This document shows positions 60,310 to 64,000 of a stretch of DNA of 64,000 nt, piece after piece (the first letter of the stretch is position 1; each line of letters opens with the position of its first letter). The notes beneath the pieces are model-generated. The model had not been told where the DNA came from and ran no database searches. It saw nothing but the letters and a program-made list of their open reading frames with translations. Source of the stretch: Saprolegnia diclina VS20 (lineage: Eukaryota; Oomycota; Saprolegniomycetes; Saprolegniales; Saprolegniaceae); the NCBI RefSeq assembly GCF_000281045.1, contig NW_008246070.1, positions 524,954 to 588,953 of the forward strand, in the 5' to 3' direction. A program made the translations under genes and the position numbers.

Positions 60310-61958
60310 ATGGATCTTGAAGCGGCGCGACCGCCACCGAGCGCCGAGGACGCGCCCGACGACAACGTACGCTGTAGCGCAATGGCATGGACTTGAGATG
60401 GGATAGAACGCTCCGAGCCACGGCGAAGGCGGCGCTGCCACCGGCGACGACGACGCTGCCTCTTCTGTACAGCTGTGAAGACTACGTCTTGGCGTGACGG
60501 AGGCGTGTAGAGCGATCTCGGTCTCCTCAGCACCGACGACGAAGGCCACAATGGTGCCACCACCGGCGATGAGTTTGATCCGCCCTTGGATCCGCTTCCC
60601 GAAGGCGATGACGAGGCGCCGGGCGACATGCTCACGTTGGAAGCCAGTGCGCTCGAGGTACCGGCCGCACCGAGCAGCAGCAGCAGTCCGCCGACGAGCA
60701 CACCATCCAGCGTTGCCGTCGACAGCACCGAGCTCACTCCAACTCCAACACCATCGGTCGCGACGCGTCGGGTACCTCTCATGTGTCAAGCTAATCGTAC
60801 CGACGGGGCGTAGCAAGAGAAGCGGAAGAAGGTCAAGGCCAAGCGCGACGTGGTGCCTGTCACGCCCGGGTTCTTTCAGCACGAACGCGCCATGGTGGCA
60901 CTGAGCCTCAAGAAGCTGCGTGCGATGCGACGCAAGGCGCCGATCCAAGTTCGCATCTTCACGGCGCCGCGCCGCGTCAAGACGCCGTTCGACAACTACG
61001 TCTGCGCGACGTCTGAAGTCGGTACGGGCTTCGAGGCGCCATCATGTCCACACAAGCGCCATGCGTAGTGTGCAGCGACATCTTTTGGTCGGCGATTCAA
61101 GGCAACATGCTCCGGCTACAGCACCTCGTGCGCGTCGAAGGCATTGCCGTCGAGACGACCGCCGACCCATGGATGGTACCCAGATCCGCCGCTCTTGGCA
61201 GCAGCTTCTAAGGTTGCTCTAGATGCACCAGACGCCACTGCATTGGTATGTAGTGCTCAAGACACTGGCTCGCTCGGTGCAAGGTGTCGCGTAGGGCGGC
61301 AAAAGGGGGGTCGAGGGAGGCAGTGGCTTTTCTCTTGGCCCACGGCGCCAGCGTCTACACTAAGGACGACGTACGCTACCTCGTCTCACAAATTTGGCAC
61401 GCGTTTGTGCTGTAGAACGGCAGTATCCCGCTGTAGGACATGTTGTCCACAAAGGTAGTACAACGCGTGTAGACACTTGGCGTGCTATGCAGGCCACGCC
61501 CAAGTGGCCATTGCACTTCTTCAAGCGGGCGATCTCAAAGACCTTCTCATCGCCGACTACGACGTACGTGAGCACGACCCACGAAGACGACCATTACGTC
61601 CGTAGGCAAATTTGAATTCGCTCGAATGGGCGACCGTGCGCGGTCACACGCAGTGCGTACGAGATCTCATCAAGGTACTCAAGGCGGCGCTGGGGCTGGT
61701 ATGGACGGTTGCGTCGTCTAGTACACGGACACTGTCTGGCTCCCAACGTTTGTCGCCGACTTGATCTGGAACATCATTCTGAAAACCAAGATGAAGACAG
61801 CCGACGAAAAGCGGGCCGAGGAGAAAGTGGCCGCGCAGCGCGCCGAGTACCAGCGCTTGCAGGCCCTCGCCGAGCAAGCCAAATTGGCGGCCAGCCTCGG
61901 CGAGGCCGTGGTGCTGGACCGAAGCGATGTGAGTCGAGTCGACTTGAAGCCCCAATAA
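60310..61958 (+). CDS. Ankyrin-repeat protein with low-complexity N-terminus
   Basis: Eleven exons (introns 60367-60406, 60467-60510, 60772-60813, 61022-61068, 61176-61222, 61246-61294, 61371-61415, 61433-61472, 61564-61605 and 61675-61721) give 401 residues. An acidic, Ser/Thr/Pro-rich region (about 1-140) is followed by a basic segment (QEKRKKVKAKRD), then about four ankyrin repeats (QTPLHWAAKGGSREAVAFLL, GSIPLHLACYAGHAQVAIAL, SLEWATVRGHTQCVRDLI) and a C-terminal coiled coil (KRAEEKVAAQRAEYQRLQAL). No catalytic domain. Function unknown; such proteins are usually adaptors. Confidence 0.78.
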
Positions 61959-62071
61959 TGCTTCGTCTCGATACGACGGACTGTGCTTGTTGACGTGCAT
62001 TCAAGGAGCACGCATGTACTGGCATTGATTCATATAGCATCAAGCTTTTGACCAACGTAATTTCGAAGAAG

Positions 62072-62989
62072 TCAAGTCGAACGCGCAACTGAGATGGCCG
62101 ACTCGGGACCGTAAAAGGCAGCCATGTTGAGGACGGCTGCGACCGCTTCAATGCTTCTCAAGATCGGTCGAAGGCCCGAGACAAAGTCGCCAGCGCCGTC
62201 GATTGCGATCAAGCGATCGCTCTCGTCAAAGCTCCAGTGCATGGTTACGTACAGCGTCATGACCTGGCCAATCTACGCGCCATGCATATCTGATGCGAGG
62301 CCTTTAATTGCGAGTCATACGAGCTGCGGCTTGAGGTGGTCGGGGCAGTAGGGGAAGATGGTTCGAATGGAGCTTTGTGTGATTTTGAGATTCGACTTGA
62401 CGACGCCTTTGACGATCGGCCCGTCGTCGGTCTTGAGAACCGCGCAATCTTGCATTTCGATAACCACCTACACATGGATGATGCGCGCGCCCGTATACAT
62501 GCGGTCGTACACCGGAGAACGTCGTCGTGTAGCGCAGCCAGTTGCTCAAGATGCTCTGGACACCAATGCCGCCATTGTAGCGGACGTTGGCGGCGGCAAT
62601 CCCAGTGAGAAACGCGAGCTGCTTGGCGCTTTGCTTGCGCTTCGTGTCGTTGTAGCCCTAGTACACATCGTAGCGTTGGCAGTGGTCTAGGACGAGATCA
62701 TTGCGCGTACGTGCTTGAAAAGCGTGACATATTGGCGGGCGATCTTGAGTGTGGGCCCACCGTCAAAGTTGGGCTGGACGCAGAGCACGTACGCGAGGGG
62801 TACACGCCGCACGAGGCTTGCCATGCGTCCTTGGAGCCGCGCGACTTCGTCACGGAGCGTCTCGACGGTCGCCGTTGTCGCGAGATACCTTGACTTCTTG
62901 CGGTCGCGGCTCGCTTTTTGGATGGCGCGGCTGCGGACGAGCCGCAGGAGTTGCTCGTCGGCCACGTGCGCCGCTTCGTGGCAGGCCAT
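62072..62989 (-). CDS. Divergent bZIP-like transcription factor
   Basis: Four exons (introns complement 62273-62320, 62468-62510 and 62658-62710) give 257 residues. Near the N-terminus a basic stretch (SRAIQKASRDRKKSRYLATT) leads into a leucine-zipper-like helix (VETLRDEVARLQGRM). The usual DNA-contacting Asn and the NxxAAxxSR core are absent, as reported for several oomycete bZIP groups. The C-terminal 200 residues form a globular domain without a match I recognise, probably regulatory; oomycete bZIPs often carry one. Start codon 62989 (MACHEAAHVADEQ). Confidence 0.68.
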
Positions 62990-63746
62990 TTTGGCAACTC
63001 AGGACCACCTACGTGTTGCGCAAGGGTTTTAATCACCAATCAGATCGTCGTATAATGTATTCCGCGCCTGGGATTGGCCCATTCAGTATTGATATTCGTT
63101 TTCACAGCCGGATGAAACGGCGCTGGAACGAGTGTCGAAGCGTGCTAAAATCACATCACCAGCTACCGTTTCACTGGCAACGTGGAACAATCTTCGTACC
63201 CAGTAGCTTGCATGCGAGTGTCGTGACATGTCTCGATACGTGAGCTGTGCACATTGTGGCAAGGTTCAGATCTGAGAGACCAAAATGTGTGGGAATCCGA
63301 ACCACACATTTTGGTAAGCGGTGATGGTGGGCGGCCACCATCACCGCTTAGATATTCTGGATCTTGGCACTGGAGCGGTAAGCGCAGTGCACTTGCTTGC
63401 ACGCATGGAGGTCATGGAATGGTTGCGTCGCCTTCCATTGGCGGGTCGTTTGGCTGCACGCCGCATCACAACGACCGGCGAAGGGAGCTCGAAGCTCGGC
63501 GAGAATCGTTGTGCGTGTGGTGGCTGGAGAAGGCGCTATGTAGTAGAAACAAAGTTGGGGTGACATCAATGGGGCTTATTCGCCTGGATGCAAATGATTT
63601 GAAATTGCAGCACTTCGTCAGTCAACGCCACCGTGCTGCCACGTATATCGCACACTATTTCAGATTCTGAAGTAGCCGGAGGTAGTGTACGACGTATATT
63701 GATGTTCCGAGGTTGCAGTTGTCAGCGAAGTTCGACGGCGACGACA
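62990..63746. other. Intergenic region with stacked palindromes
   Basis: 757 bp between the divergent bZIP-like and acid-phosphatase genes. It holds a GGATTGGCCC box near 63070, a TCAGATCTGA palindrome (63266-63275) and two abutting perfect hairpins (63280-63350). No coding signal. Confidence 0.6.
63280..63350. repeat. Two abutting perfect hairpins
   Basis: Hairpin 1: CCAAAATGTGTGG (63280-63292), 9-base loop, CCACACATTTTGG (63302-63314). Hairpin 2 starts at the next base: TAAGCGGTGATGGTGG (63315-63330), 4-base loop, CCACCATCACCGCTTA (63335-63350). Both stems are fully complementary (13 and 16 bp). Confidence 0.92.
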
Positions 63747-64000
63747 ATGGCCGACGCTCCGGGCTCGCTGGCTTTGCGCCACGTTGTGGTCATGCATCGC
63801 CACGGCGACCGGTCGCCCATCGCTTCGCATGTGTCGCCCAAGCTCTCCATCGACGAGACCGAGCGCGCGTACTGGGCGTCGCAGCTCTTGACGCCCGATG
63901 ACATTGCCATCTTGGACGCGGCCGCGACCGTGCACACGGAAGATGAGCCCAAGCACGGGGGCGTTTGGCCGCTCGGACAGCTCACGCGCCGCGGAATGGA
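63747..64000 (+). CDS. Histidine acid phosphatase, 3'-truncated by window edge
   Basis: The ATG at 63747 opens MADAPGSLALRHVVVMHRHG; the frame stays open to base 64000 and no intron is needed so far. MHRHGDRSP is the RHGxRxP phosphate-binding motif of the histidine phosphatase superfamily branch 2 (acid phosphatase, phytase, ACP2/ACPL2-like), whose second catalytic half (HD motif) lies beyond the window. QLTRRGM matches the conserved QLTxxGM motif. No signal peptide is seen, so it may be cytosolic or use another start. Substrate unknown. Confidence 0.85.
   Translation, partial: MADAPGSLALRHVVVMHRHGDRSPIASHVSPKLSIDETERAYWASQLLTPDDIAILDAAATVHTEDEPKHGGVWPLGQLTRRGM

Noticed and set aside
63280-63350. 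Bacterial-type transcription terminator or CRISPR-like repeat
   Set aside because: Eukaryotic context, no T-run, no spacer-repeat periodicity.

Overview
This window looks like nuclear DNA of an oomycete, most likely a saprolegnian water mould. The reasons are: gene-dense, GC-rich DNA with many introns of about 36-65 bp; TKL receptor-like kinases with Cys-rich ectodomains; a bacterial-type HslV protease with a mitochondrial presequence; a bZIP protein lacking the usual basic-region Asn; and several very long ion-channel genes. I cannot name the species. I built all gene models by joining open frames across GT..AG introns, and every multi-exon model keeps the reading frame. I saw no tRNA, rRNA, CRISPR array or transposase.

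Layout. 1-5.1 kb: the end of a multi-span membrane protein and two tandem receptor-like kinases. 5.7-8.2 kb: a choline-transporter-like protein. 8.3-16.3 kb: a 2,528-residue protein with four complete 6-TM channel repeats, each followed by a cyclic-nucleotide-binding domain (CNBD). 16.3-21.6 kb: a DMT-family transporter, a small P-loop kinase and a double Kir channel (two Kir repeats in one chain). 22-24 kb: a DDX5/DBP2 RNA helicase with the only long intron. 24.5-31.3 kb: a DUF676 esterase, a TPR protein, a sirtuin and an ankyrin/coiled-coil protein. 32-35.2 kb: PKA regulatory subunit, HslV and COX11. 35.3-42.7 kb: a second four-repeat CNBD channel on the minus strand. 43-53.4 kb: a membrane protein, a GNL1-type GTPase, an ataxin-2 homologue, a long coiled-coil protein, a small membrane protein and a mitochondrial carrier. 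53.4-64 kb: an ankyrin-pseudokinase, a small unknown gene, phenylalanine hydroxylase, an ankyrin protein, a bZIP protein and the start of a histidine acid phosphatase.

How the genes fit together. The main theme is membrane excitability and cyclic-nucleotide signalling: two four-repeat CNBD channels (architecture like animal CNGK), a two-repeat Kir channel, and a PKA regulatory subunit lie within 35 kb. The two four-repeat channels are diverged paralogues that share a degenerate pore in repeat 3 and have mostly lost the cyclic-nucleotide-contacting Arg. These fused channels are the strongest candidates for an under-described system here. Second come structured non-coding elements: abutting perfect hairpins near 63.3 kb, an inverted CCAAT pair upstream of the PKA subunit, a recurrent GTATCAAGTTGATAC palindrome found mainly inside introns, and a TGTAAAC cluster upstream of phenylalanine hydroxylase.
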